Assembly (NCBI GenBank): GCA_963691715.1
Contig: OY829281.1
Coordinates: 248,001 to 312,000, forward strand
Origin: HXMU1420-13 sp963691715
Lineage (GTDB): Bacteria > Bacteroidota > Rhodothermia > Balneolales > Balneolaceae
Direction: 5' to 3'
DNA length: 64,000 bases
This document shows positions 1-7,305 of the stretch, in pieces. The position numbers and the translations under genes are program-made. Numbering within the stretch: position 1 is the stretch's first letter; the number at the start of each line of letters is the position of its first letter. The notes under the pieces are model-generated. The model saw only the letters and a list, made by a program, of their open reading frames with translations, did no database searches and was not told the origin of the DNA.

Positions 1-991
1 TTTCAGTTTCAGCAATTCTAAACTGTTTAAGACCTTTGCTAGATACCCATTCACCTAAAGTATTTTTTAAAATCTGGGGGGGATAGGCTACAAATACATG
101 TTCGAAAGTTGCATCGTATTGAGTGAGACAAGAATAGTGTAATTTTAAATCTTGTTTTACCTCAAATTTATTGAAGTCGTCTTCGATCAAAGACCGAGTA
201 ATCTCACGTGCTCTATCGCCTCGAATATTATAAAAAATGACAGAGTCATTTTCTTGTATTCTCGAATTTGGATCATCACTTAAGAGTACTGGTTGTAGAA
301 ATTCATCAGTAATCTCTGAGTCATAACTTGCGTCGAAGGCTGCGATCGCATTATCGAATGGCTTTCCTACACCATTAACAAGTAAATCGTATCCCTTTTG
401 AACACGCTCCCATCGGTTATCTCGATCCATGATGTAATAACGGCCTACTAGAGAAACTAATTTACCAACACCAATTTCATCTGCTTGATGTAAGAACTCT
501 TGTGCATATTTTTTACCAGAAGTTGGTGCGGTATCTCGTCCATCGGTAAAAGCATGTACGTATACATTTTCAATCCCATGATTTTTACACAATGTGAGAA
601 GAGCATATAAATGGTCATTATGGCTATGTACGCCACCATCGGAAAAGAGACCCATCAAATGGATCTTATTTTTTGGTTTAGCTGCTTCAATTGCGTTTAA
701 AAGACATTCGTTTTGGAAGAACGTGCCTTCTCTTATGTCTTTATTTATCCGTGATAGCGCTTGCCAAACAATTCTGCCTGCACCAATGTTTAGGTGCCCA
801 ACCTCTGAATTTCCGAATTGGCCGTCGGGCAATCCCACGTCTTCTCCGCTTGCAGAAAGCTGGGAGTGTGGAAAGCGTTGTAACAAAGAATCGTAAAAAG
901 GTTTGTTGGCTTTATCGACAGCACTAACGGCGGGATTCTCAGCAATCCCGAACCCATCTAAAATTACAAGCAATGCTTTTGAATTTTTCAT
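1..991 (-). CDS. gpmI: 2,3-bisphosphoglycerate-independent phosphoglycerate mutase, partial (C-terminus off window)
   Basis: Interconverts 3- and 2-phosphoglycerate in cytoplasmic glycolysis using two metal ions and a phosphoserine intermediate. Translating the reverse strand from ATG at 991 gives MKNSKALLVILDGFGI, with the first metal ligand Asp12, and GNSEVGHLNIGAGR carrying the catalytic Ser62. Further in are the SDGGVHSH, TDGRDTAP and YYIMDRDNRW blocks typical of the family. About 330 residues are visible of the roughly 510 usual; the remaining C-terminal metal site lies left of base 1. It starts 33 bases after the rpsT stop and is probably co-transcribed with it. Identification is secure. 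Confidence 0.95.
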   Translation of the reverse strand, partial: MKNSKALLVILDGFGIAENPAVSAVDKANKPFYDSLLQRFPHSQLSASGEDVGLPDGQFGNSEVGHLNIGAGRIVWQALSRINKDIREGTFFQNECLLNAIEAAKPKNKIHLMGLFSDGGVHSHNDHLYALLTLCKNHGIENVYVHAFTDGRDTAPTSGKKYAQEFLHQADEIGVGKLVSLVGRYYIMDRDNRWERVQKGYDLLVNGVGKPFDNAIAAFDASYDSEITDEFLQPVLLSDDPNSRIQENDSVIFYNIRGDRAREITRSLIEDDFNKFEVKQDLKLHYSCLTQYDATFEHVFVAYPPQILKNTLGEWVSSKGLKQFRIAETE

Positions 992-1024
992 GGAGAAAAA
1001 CCAAAAATAGGTTCGGTTACTGAG

Positions 1025-1276
1025 TTACAAATTGTTTACGTACTTGGTAAGGCGAGCTTTTTTACGTGCGGCATTGTTTTTATGAACAATACCTTTAACG
1101 CTCATTCTATCGATATAAGAGGTGGCCTCTTTCAATAAAACTTCAGCATTTGCCTTATCAGTCTCAACAAGCAATTTTTTTATAAGAGTACGCATTTTAG
1201 AACGACGCGAAGTATTATGCGCGTTTCTAACTTTGTTTTGTCGTACTCGCTTGATAGCTGATTTATTCTGTGGCAT
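1025..1276 (-). CDS. rpsT: 30S ribosomal protein S20
   Basis: Primary-binding small-subunit protein that contacts 16S rRNA near its 5' domain. The 83-residue, strongly basic helical product begins MPQNKSAIKRVRQNKVRN and contains the conserved KGIVHKNNAARKKARL block near the C-terminus. Length matches the family (about 85). Leftward orientation, upstream of gpmI by 33 bases. A promoter-like sequence and an inverted repeat lie just upstream (separate entries). Confidence 0.95.
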   Translation of the reverse strand: MPQNKSAIKRVRQNKVRNAHNTSRRSKMRTLIKKLLVETDKANAEVLLKEATSYIDRMSVKGIVHKNNAARKKARLTKYVNNL

Positions 1277-1296
1277 GGGTTAAATGTTTTTACTCG

Positions 1297-1326
1297 TTGG
1301 AGTGTCAAATTATCTAAAGACTCCAA
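1297..1326 (-). promoter_or_regulatory. Inverted repeat in the rpsT leader
   Basis: TTGGAGT (1297-1303) and ACTCCAA (1320-1326) form a perfect 7-bp stem around a 16-base loop. It lies about 20 bases upstream of the rpsT start on the transcribed strand, beginning close to the predicted transcription start. It could be a leader RNA hairpin or an operator. S20 autoregulates in enterobacteria, but I cannot link this structure to that mechanism. Confidence 0.35.
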
Positions 1327-1354
1327 AATTAAGGTTTCCATAAATAGTAAACAA
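1324..1354 (-). promoter_or_regulatory. Putative Bacteroidota-type promoter of rpsT-gpmI
   Basis: Reading leftward, TTG (1354-1352) is followed after 20 bases by TAATTTTG (1331-1324). This matches the Bacteroidota pattern of a -33 TTG/TTTG and a -7 TAnnTTTG. It is the best two-box match I found in the window. The implied start lies about 40 bases upstream of the rpsT ATG. Promoter strength is inferred, not shown. Confidence 0.5.
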
Positions 1355-1401
1355 GAAATGATTGTATTATAAGTGGAATAAACTTAATTTGGCTGTTCTG
1401 T

Positions 1402-2061
1402 ATGATTGTAGTAATTGATGGCCCGGCAGGATCCGGAAAAAGTTCAACAGCAAAAGCGGTAGCGGAGCAAACCAATATTCAATATTTGGACTCAGGAGCT
1501 CTTTATCGCGCTGCAACGTTGATTTTCATCGAATCAAATCAGAATAGAACAACGTTCTTTGAAAGGTTAGAAAGTATCAATATCTCTTTTCATTACAAAA
1601 AAGGCTGCTTCAATGTATCAATTGATGGACGCGATGTAACCAAAGATATACGCACAATGCTAGTTTCAAACAGTGTGAGTGAAGTCGCCTCATTGCCAGA
1701 AGTAAGATCATTCATTAATGGTTTAATGAATGCAGCAATACTTACAGGTAACTTTATTGCAGACGGTCGAGATTTAGGAACAGCGGTGTTCCCGAATGCA
1801 GATCTAAAGTTCTTCATGATTGCAGATTTAGAAACAAGGGCAAAAAGAAGAATGATTGAATTAAAAAATCAAGGCTCTGATGTAACCTTGGAACAGATTT
1901 TGCTGAATATTTCAGAAAGAGATCAAAAAGATAGTAACAGAAAAGCTGACCCATTAAAAAAAGCAAATGATGCTATCGAGATTGATACAAGTACTTACAA
2001 ATTTGAAGAACAAGTGAATTTTATAAGCGAAAAAGTTTTTCTGCTTTTAAATAAAACATAA
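1402..2061 (+). CDS. cmk: Cytidylate kinase
   Basis: Phosphorylates CMP and dCMP with ATP in pyrimidine nucleotide metabolism. The 219-residue protein opens with IDGPAGSGKSSTAK, a P-loop at residues 7-15. It then shows the CMP-kinase LDSGALYRA motif and the DGRDLGTAVFP segment near residue 117, followed by an Arg-rich LID (RAKRRM). Length is normal. It is divergent from rpsT and 63 bases upstream of rpsA; cmk-rpsA adjacency is widespread in bacteria and supports both calls. Confidence 0.95.
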   Translation: MIVVIDGPAGSGKSSTAKAVAEQTNIQYLDSGALYRAATLIFIESNQNRTTFFERLESINISFHYKKGCFNVSIDGRDVTKDIRTMLVSNSVSEVASLPEVRSFINGLMNAAILTGNFIADGRDLGTAVFPNADLKFFMIADLETRAKRRMIELKNQGSDVTLEQILLNISERDQKDSNRKADPLKKANDAIEIDTSTYKFEEQVNFISEKVFLLLNKT

Positions 2062-2102
2062 ACCTTAACTCTTATCCCATCACCGAAAGCCGGTTTTGAG
2101 GT
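2062..2102 (+). promoter_or_regulatory. Potential two-stem leader structure upstream of rpsA
   Basis: ACCTTAA (2062-2068) can pair with TTGAGGT (2096-2102), with one G-U pair. Inside it ACCG (2082-2085) can pair with CGGT (2091-2094). The structure begins at the cmk stop and ends 22 bases before the rpsA ATG. S1 controls its own translation in gamma-proteobacteria, so a regulatory role is conceivable. The stems are short and conservation is unknown. Confidence 0.25.
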
Positions 2103-2124
2103 AAAACATTAACAAATACTTATA

Positions 2125-4053
2125 ATGTCAGAAGTCAAAAATACAATCGAACAAGAAAATTTAAATACCGAAGAAACAGAAGCATCTGCAGTTGTAGTTA
2201 CCGACGATCAAGCTGTTGAGAAAGAAGAAATTGTTGCTGAAGTAACGGAAGAAGTTGCTGTTGAAGAACATGAAGCAGCCGAAGAAGAAACTTTAACACA
2301 TGTGTTTAGTGGAGACGTAGAAGGAGAAGTATATACCTTCGATCAATTGGATACGCCATCGGATGAATACACAGCTGATGAATACAATCAGCTCATTGGG
2401 ATGTATGAGAATACACTCAATACTATCGAAGAAAAAGAAATTGTTACAGGGCGAATCGTTTCCATCGATGAAAAATATGTAGTCATTGATATAGGATTTA
2501 AATCTGAAGGTATTATTGCTGTAAACGAATTTTCAAACAAATCACTAGAAAACATGGCTCCTGGTGATGAGGTTGAAGTATTCTTGGATCGAGTAGAAGA
2601 CAAAGAAGGTCAATTAATATTATCACGTAGAAAAGCAGATATTCTTCTTGCTTGGGAAAAAATTGAATCTGCTCATGAAACTGCTGAAGTCGTGGAAGGC
2701 TTGATTAAGAGAAGAATTAAAGGAGGGATGGTTGTTGATCTCTTTGGTATCGATGCATTCTTACCAGGCTCGCAAATTGATGTTCGACCAGTACGCGATT
2801 TTGATGCTTATGTTGGTAAAACAATGGAATTTGCTGTCGTGAAATTGAACATGGTGGCTGAAAACGTAGTTGTTTCACACAGAGCTTTAATTGAATCTGA
2901 TCTAGAAGAGCAACGTGAGCAAATATTAGACACTATAGAAAGTGGTCAAGTTCTTGAAGGAGCTGTAAAAAATATCACGGACTTCGGTGTATTCATCGAT
3001 CTTGGTGGAGTTGATGGTTTACTTCATATCACAGACTTGTCTTGGGGGCGTGTTGACAATCCAAGTGAAATCGTACAATTAGATCAACGTCTTAATGTCG
3101 CGGTTATTGATTTTGATGAGCGTAGTAAGCGTGTATCTCTTGGATTAAAGCAACTACAGCCACATCCATGGGAAGAAATTCATGCTAAATACCCAGAGGC
3201 AATGAAAGTTCAAGGGCGTGTAGTTTCAATCGCTGATTATGGAGCTTTTATTGAACTCGAAAAAGGGGTGGAAGGCTTAATCCATATTTCTGAAATGAGC
3301 TGGACTCAACACATCAAGCATCCATCTCAATTAGTAGAGAAAGATGATGTGGTAGAATGTATTGTTTTAAACATCAATGAAGATGAAAAGAAAATTTCTC
3401 TTGGTGTTAAACAATTAACTAGCGATCCATGGGCAGATATTCTAGAAAGATTCCCTATAGGTTCTAAGCATAAAGGATTTGTTCGCAATTTGACAAACTT
3501 TGGTGTTTTTGTTGAGCTAGAGCCAGGAATTGATGGTTTAATCCACGTTTCTGATTTAAGTTGGGAAGATAAAGTTGAGCATCCTAATGAAGTAGTTTCT
3601 AAAGATCAAGAAATTGATGTAGTTATACTTGGAGTCGATTTTGACAACCGACGCATAACGCTGGGTCATAAGCAGGTGCTTGAAAATCCTTGGGAAAAAT
3701 ATGCACGTGAACTTACACCTGGTACAAAAGTTGATGGAGAAGTAATTAAGGTTACAGATCGTGGAGCTTTTGTGAAACTAACGATTGGTGCAGAAGCATT
3801 CTTAAATATGACTAAAGCAGTAGAGCCTAAGTTTACTGAAGGCCAAAAAATCGAAGCATATATTTTGAAATTCGATGAAAATGCCAAGTCGATCGATTTA
3901 AGTCAACTTGACACTGATCAAAAGAAAGCTAAAAAAGCAGCTGAAAAAGCAGCTGAGCAAGCTGGAATAGAGACAGGAGCTCCAACTTTAGGTGAGATGA
4001 GCGGATTAGCTGCACTTAAAGAGAAAATGGAAGCAGAAGAAAATAAAAAGTAG
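2125..4053 (+). CDS. rpsA: 30S ribosomal protein S1 with acidic N-terminal extension
   Basis: RNA-binding ribosomal protein that helps recruit and unfold mRNA. The 642-residue product has six S1 (OB-fold) repeats, at about residues 102-172, 188-258, 274-345, 359-431, 446-518 and 533-597. Repeats 3-5 are the most canonical (DFGVFIDLGG, LLHITDLSW). It is about 85 residues longer than the Escherichia coli protein, because a Glu/Val-rich acidic region of about 95 residues precedes repeat 1. The C-terminus is Lys/Ala/Glu-rich. It ends in a strong terminator. Confidence 0.95.
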   Translation: MSEVKNTIEQENLNTEETEASAVVVTDDQAVEKEEIVAEVTEEVAVEEHEAAEEETLTHVFSGDVEGEVYTFDQLDTPSDEYTADEYNQLIGMYENTLNTIEEKEIVTGRIVSIDEKYVVIDIGFKSEGIIAVNEFSNKSLENMAPGDEVEVFLDRVEDKEGQLILSRRKADILLAWEKIESAHETAEVVEGLIKRRIKGGMVVDLFGIDAFLPGSQIDVRPVRDFDAYVGKTMEFAVVKLNMVAENVVVSHRALIESDLEEQREQILDTIESGQVLEGAVKNITDFGVFIDLGGVDGLLHITDLSWGRVDNPSEIVQLDQRLNVAVIDFDERSKRVSLGLKQLQPHPWEEIHAKYPEAMKVQGRVVSIADYGAFIELEKGVEGLIHISEMSWTQHIKHPSQLVEKDDVVECIVLNINEDEKKISLGVKQLTSDPWADILERFPIGSKHKGFVRNLTNFGVFVELEPGIDGLIHVSDLSWEDKVEHPNEVVSKDQEIDVVILGVDFDNRRITLGHKQVLENPWEKYARELTPGTKVDGEVIKVTDRGAFVKLTIGAEAFLNMTKAVEPKFTEGQKIEAYILKFDENAKSIDLSQLDTDQKKAKKAAEKAAEQAGIETGAPTLGEMSGLAALKEKMEAEENKK

Positions 4054-4071
4054 TACAACCTACTTTAAATT

Positions 4072-4104
4072 AAAACCCCATTCTTTAAGAGGATGGGGTT
4101 TTTT
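4072..4104 (+). terminator. Rho-independent terminator after rpsA
   Basis: A perfect 10-bp stem, AAAACCCCAT with ATGGGGTTTT, is followed directly by a T-run. It begins 19 bases after the rpsA stop. Its A-rich left flank would also give a T-tract on the other strand, so it may also stop leftward transcripts coming from the MoxR gene. Confidence 0.85.
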
Positions 4105-4184
4105 ATTGAACTAATTTAGCTTTTTCCTTAGCTATTGATATTTTCAATGATTAAAAAATGTTCTTTTATTTCCATTAGCTAATA

Positions 4185-5186
4185 TCAAGGCACAAGTACA
4201 TTCTGCATAATTTTTTCTACTATATCTTCTGAAGAGATGTCTTCTGCTTCAGCTTCAAATGTAGGGATGATTCTATGTCGTAATACATCCATGGATATTG
4301 TTCGAACATCTTCTGGGGTAACATAAGCACGATGTTCCATAAACGCATGAGCCCTTGCTGCAAGGTTAAGATTAATTGTGGCTCTAGGAGAAGCACCAAA
4401 GTTGATGAGATCAGCTAAGTCGTCTAATCCATAATTTTTTGGGTTTCTAGTAGCAAAAATTAAATCAACAATATACTTCTCTACTTTTTCATCAATGTAT
4501 ATTTCATTAATTGTTTCTCTTGCTTTTAGGATTTTTCTAATAGTTACAACTTTTTTTAGAGTAGTTTTTTTCCCAGTGCGAGCCATTCTGCGCATAATTT
4601 CTAGCTCTTCTTTTTCTGTTGGATACCCAATTTTCAGCTTAAGCATAAACCGATCAACTTGTGCCTCTGGAAGGGGATAGGTTCCTTCTTGCTCAACAGG
4701 GTTTTGTGTAGCTAAAACTAAAAAAGGTTCTTCCAATTTGAAGGTTTCTTCCCCAATAGTAACTTGCTTCTCTTGCATAGCCTCTAATAAAGCACTTTGA
4801 ACTTTCGCAGGAGAACGGTTAATCTCATCCGCTAAAATTATATTTGCAAAAATGGGACCCTTTTTAACGAAGAAATCTCCCTCTTTTTGATTGTAAATTA
4901 AAGTACCTATCAAATCTGCCGGCAGAAGATCTGGGGTAAACTGTATACGTTGAAAGTCTGTACTTATAACCTTAGCTAATGAAGAGACTGTGAGTGTTTT
5001 AGCTAAACCTGGAACACCTTCTAATAAAACATGCCCATTAGTTAGTAGTCCAATCAATAATCGATCGATCATGTAATGTTGACCAATTATCACTTTATCT
5101 AACTCATTTCTAATATCATCAATGAACGCACTACTTTTTTCAATTTTTTCTTGTAGAGCTTCCATATCATTTACTTTTTCATTCAT
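4185..5186 (-). CDS. MoxR-family AAA+ ATPase
   Basis: Predicted cytoplasmic chaperone-like ATPase that works with VWA-domain partners. The 333-residue protein has a Walker A GVPGLAKT at residues 57-64 and Walker B ILADEINR near 117-124. A long sensor-1 block (LATQNPVEQEGTYPLPEAQ) and the C-terminal lid SPRATINL follow. Bacteroidota moxR genes usually head an operon with DUF58 and BatA/BatB-type genes. Here the downstream neighbour is the convergent rpsA and the upstream one the divergent uppP, so the gene stands alone. Substrate unknown. Confidence 0.9.
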   Translation of the reverse strand: MNEKVNDMEALQEKIEKSSAFIDDIRNELDKVIIGQHYMIDRLLIGLLTNGHVLLEGVPGLAKTLTVSSLAKVISTDFQRIQFTPDLLPADLIGTLIYNQKEGDFFVKKGPIFANIILADEINRSPAKVQSALLEAMQEKQVTIGEETFKLEEPFLVLATQNPVEQEGTYPLPEAQVDRFMLKLKIGYPTEKEELEIMRRMARTGKKTTLKKVVTIRKILKARETINEIYIDEKVEKYIVDLIFATRNPKNYGLDDLADLINFGASPRATINLNLAARAHAFMEHRAYVTPEDVRTISMDVLRHRIIPTFEAEAEDISSEDIVEKIMQNVLVP

Positions 5187-5246
5187 CGTATTTGTAATGG
5201 TTTAACTGTTTTTATGTTCTTAAGTTCTGATCTTCTGAAGAACCAT

Positions 5247-5254
5247 CAAATATA
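5247..5254 (-). promoter_or_regulatory. Possible -7 promoter box for the MoxR gene
   Basis: On the leftward strand TATATTTG matches the Bacteroidota -7 consensus TAnnTTTG. It lies about 60 bases upstream of the MoxR start and just ahead of the divergent uppP ATG. A TTG occurs 16 bases further upstream, shorter than the usual spacing. Chance occurrence in AT-rich DNA is possible. Confidence 0.3.
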
Positions 5255-5258
5255 ACAC

Positions 5259-6074
5259 ATGGACATTTTACAATCTTTTTTATTGGGATTAATTCAAGGA
5301 TTAACTGAATTTTTACCGATTAGCAGTTCAGGGCATCTTGCATTAGGTCGATATCTACTTGGAAGTGATACAGAAATGGGAATCACTTTTGAAGTAGTTG
5401 TCCATTTTGGTACTCTATGTAGCATCATTATCTATTATAAAACAGAGATTTTAAATTTATTTTTGGCTGGGTTAAAATTTTTGCGTGCGCCTAAATTACA
5501 CAAAGATGATGTTGAAATAAAAACTATTGGATTTATTCTTATAAGTATGATTCCAGCATTCATCATAGGGTTTACTTTAAAAGATTCTATTGAGAATATT
5601 TTTATGAATCCTATCTTGGTTTGCGGGATGCTTTTTGTAACAGGGGTTATCTTGTTTTTAACTAAATTTGCCAATAACCTTGATGGAGAAATTAATTCAA
5701 AAAAAGCATTCATTATAGGGATCTCTCAGGCCTTTGCCATGATTCCTGGTATAAGTAGATCTGGATCAACTATATCAATGTCTCTGTATTTGGGAATAAG
5801 TCGAGAAACTGCTGCGAATTTTTCATTTTTAATGGTAATTCCTGTTATTGGAGGTGCTATGATCTTACAGATGGGTGAAGCGATAGAGGCTGGTATTAAT
5901 TCTTCAGAGGTAATAAGTTTAATGGTCGGTTTTTTTACAGCTTTCCTTTCAGGATATTATGCGCTGAAATACCTTATAATTATACTGAAAAAACAAGGAT
6001 TCCATTATTTTGCTTATTATTGCTGGACCATAGGAGGGGTTGGGTTATTATGGTTTCTAACCAATGGGGTTTAA
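5259..6074 (+). CDS. uppP: Undecaprenyl-diphosphatase (UppP/BacA)
   Basis: Integral membrane enzyme that dephosphorylates undecaprenyl pyrophosphate to recycle the lipid carrier for peptidoglycan and other polymers; overexpression gives bacitracin resistance in other bacteria. The 271-residue product has both catalytic signatures: GLTEFLPISSSGHL (residues 14-27) and PGISRSGST (163-171). Several hydrophobic segments surround them. Length matches the family. It works in the same lipid cycle as uppS at 38.4 kb. Confidence 0.95.
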   Translation: MDILQSFLLGLIQGLTEFLPISSSGHLALGRYLLGSDTEMGITFEVVVHFGTLCSIIIYYKTEILNLFLAGLKFLRAPKLHKDDVEIKTIGFILISMIPAFIIGFTLKDSIENIFMNPILVCGMLFVTGVILFLTKFANNLDGEINSKKAFIIGISQAFAMIPGISRSGSTISMSLYLGISRETAANFSFLMVIPVIGGAMILQMGEAIEAGINSSEVISLMVGFFTAFLSGYYALKYLIIILKKQGFHYFAYYCWTIGGVGLLWFLTNGV

Positions 6075-6140
6075 TAGTGCTCTAAATTAATATTCTACCT
6101 TGAATACATAATAAGAGGTGAACAATGGACTCTGCATTGA

Positions 6141-7304
6141 TCAGAACATAAAACCTGTACTGAAATAAATTCTTAATCCTTCTTCAGAAAATCCAAAATC
6201 ACCACGAATAATAAAATCATCCGTAAAAAAAGAAGCCAGACCGCCAAATCCAATGGTCGTCTTTAGGTCATTGGAAATAACACTCAGGTGTTCACCATTA
6301 GCAAACGTTCTACCAGTATCGATAAATAATGTACCTCCAATACGTGACGCAAATTCGGGAAAATTAAATAACCAAGTACGTAGCTCAGAATTTAGAAACA
6401 GAACATTATCATCGATAAATCGTTTGTTTTCATAGCCGCGAAGGGTTTCATCGTCTCCAGCGTACGAAAGTTCCCAATAAGGTACGTTGCCAGAAGTGAA
6501 CCTCGAGTACAGTCTACTGGCAAAGGTTATCTCTTTAATCAGGTGGAATGTTAGGTATTGTCGAATTTCATTTTCTACAACGAATACATCGTAAGAACTT
6601 CCCCATAATTGTTCGCCAATTTCGATACTACTTTTTGCATAATTTCCTTTTGTTGGCTGGAATACACTATTTCTACTTTCCCAAATCAACCCCAATCCTA
6701 ATAATGAGGTTCTACCGCCATTCACCCCCACTGGTTCATCTATTGATATTAGTCGATCCGAATCATTATCCCAAGGAGTCTCATAGTTAAAATCCGCAAC
6801 AATATTTAAATCTAGTTGTTTATGAGAACTAAATTTTTTTAATGGAAAACGGACTTCTGTAGTAAAACCTAAATTAAAAGATTGGAATTCATAAAAGCGT
6901 GGAGAATCTTTTGGGGTATCAATTATTTTAGAATAATTTCCTATTCCAAAGAATGCATCTTCAAAAAATCGTGCACCATATAAATAAGTTGTTATCCTTA
7001 TATCTTTGCCAAATGCAAAGGGTTTATCATAAAAAAAGCTAAAAGAGGCTAAACCTTTAGTTGATAATACTCCATTTATGGTGGTGTAGCTGTAAAAAGG
7101 ATAGATGTTATCTTTATAATTGTACCAACTAGTTATTCCACCTCCAATCAAACCTAGATCAGAGTTGTATGATAGGGCCGGTAAAAATGCAAACTTTGTG
7201 GAATCATTTACCATTTGTTGGGCAGAAAGGCTGCTTGGCAAATAAATGAAAAAACAAGCAATGATTGTAATGAAGAATTTTTTAGCTAATGACAGAATTA
7301 ACAA
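6141..7304 (-). CDS. Omp85/BamA-like outer-membrane beta-barrel protein without POTRA domains
   Basis: Predicted outer-membrane barrel of the bacterial surface antigen (D15/Omp85) type. The 387-residue product has an N-terminal signal peptide ending near SLSAQQ. It then shows alternating beta-strand sequence, the loop-6 signature LRGY (residues 288-291), FIDTGRTF near 330 and a terminal Phe. No POTRA repeats precede the barrel, so it is a barrel-only member rather than BamA. The only suitable start is TTG at 7304, one base after the TGA of the NhaD gene, which suggests translational coupling. Function unknown. Confidence 0.75.
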   Translation of the reverse strand: MLILSLAKKFFITIIACFFIYLPSSLSAQQMVNDSTKFAFLPALSYNSDLGLIGGGITSWYNYKDNIYPFYSYTTINGVLSTKGLASFSFFYDKPFAFGKDIRITTYLYGARFFEDAFFGIGNYSKIIDTPKDSPRFYEFQSFNLGFTTEVRFPLKKFSSHKQLDLNIVADFNYETPWDNDSDRLISIDEPVGVNGGRTSLLGLGLIWESRNSVFQPTKGNYAKSSIEIGEQLWGSSYDVFVVENEIRQYLTFHLIKEITFASRLYSRFTSGNVPYWELSYAGDDETLRGYENKRFIDDNVLFLNSELRTWLFNFPEFASRIGGTLFIDTGRTFANGEHLSVISNDLKTTIGFGGLASFFTDDFIIRGDFGFSEEGLRIYFSTGFMF

Positions 7305-7305
7305 A

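Noticed and set aside
457..927. Several open frames of 60-100 codons on both strands within the first kilobase
   Set aside because: They lie inside the gpmI coding region in other frames or antisense; the gpmI translation is continuous and motif-rich from 991 to the edge.
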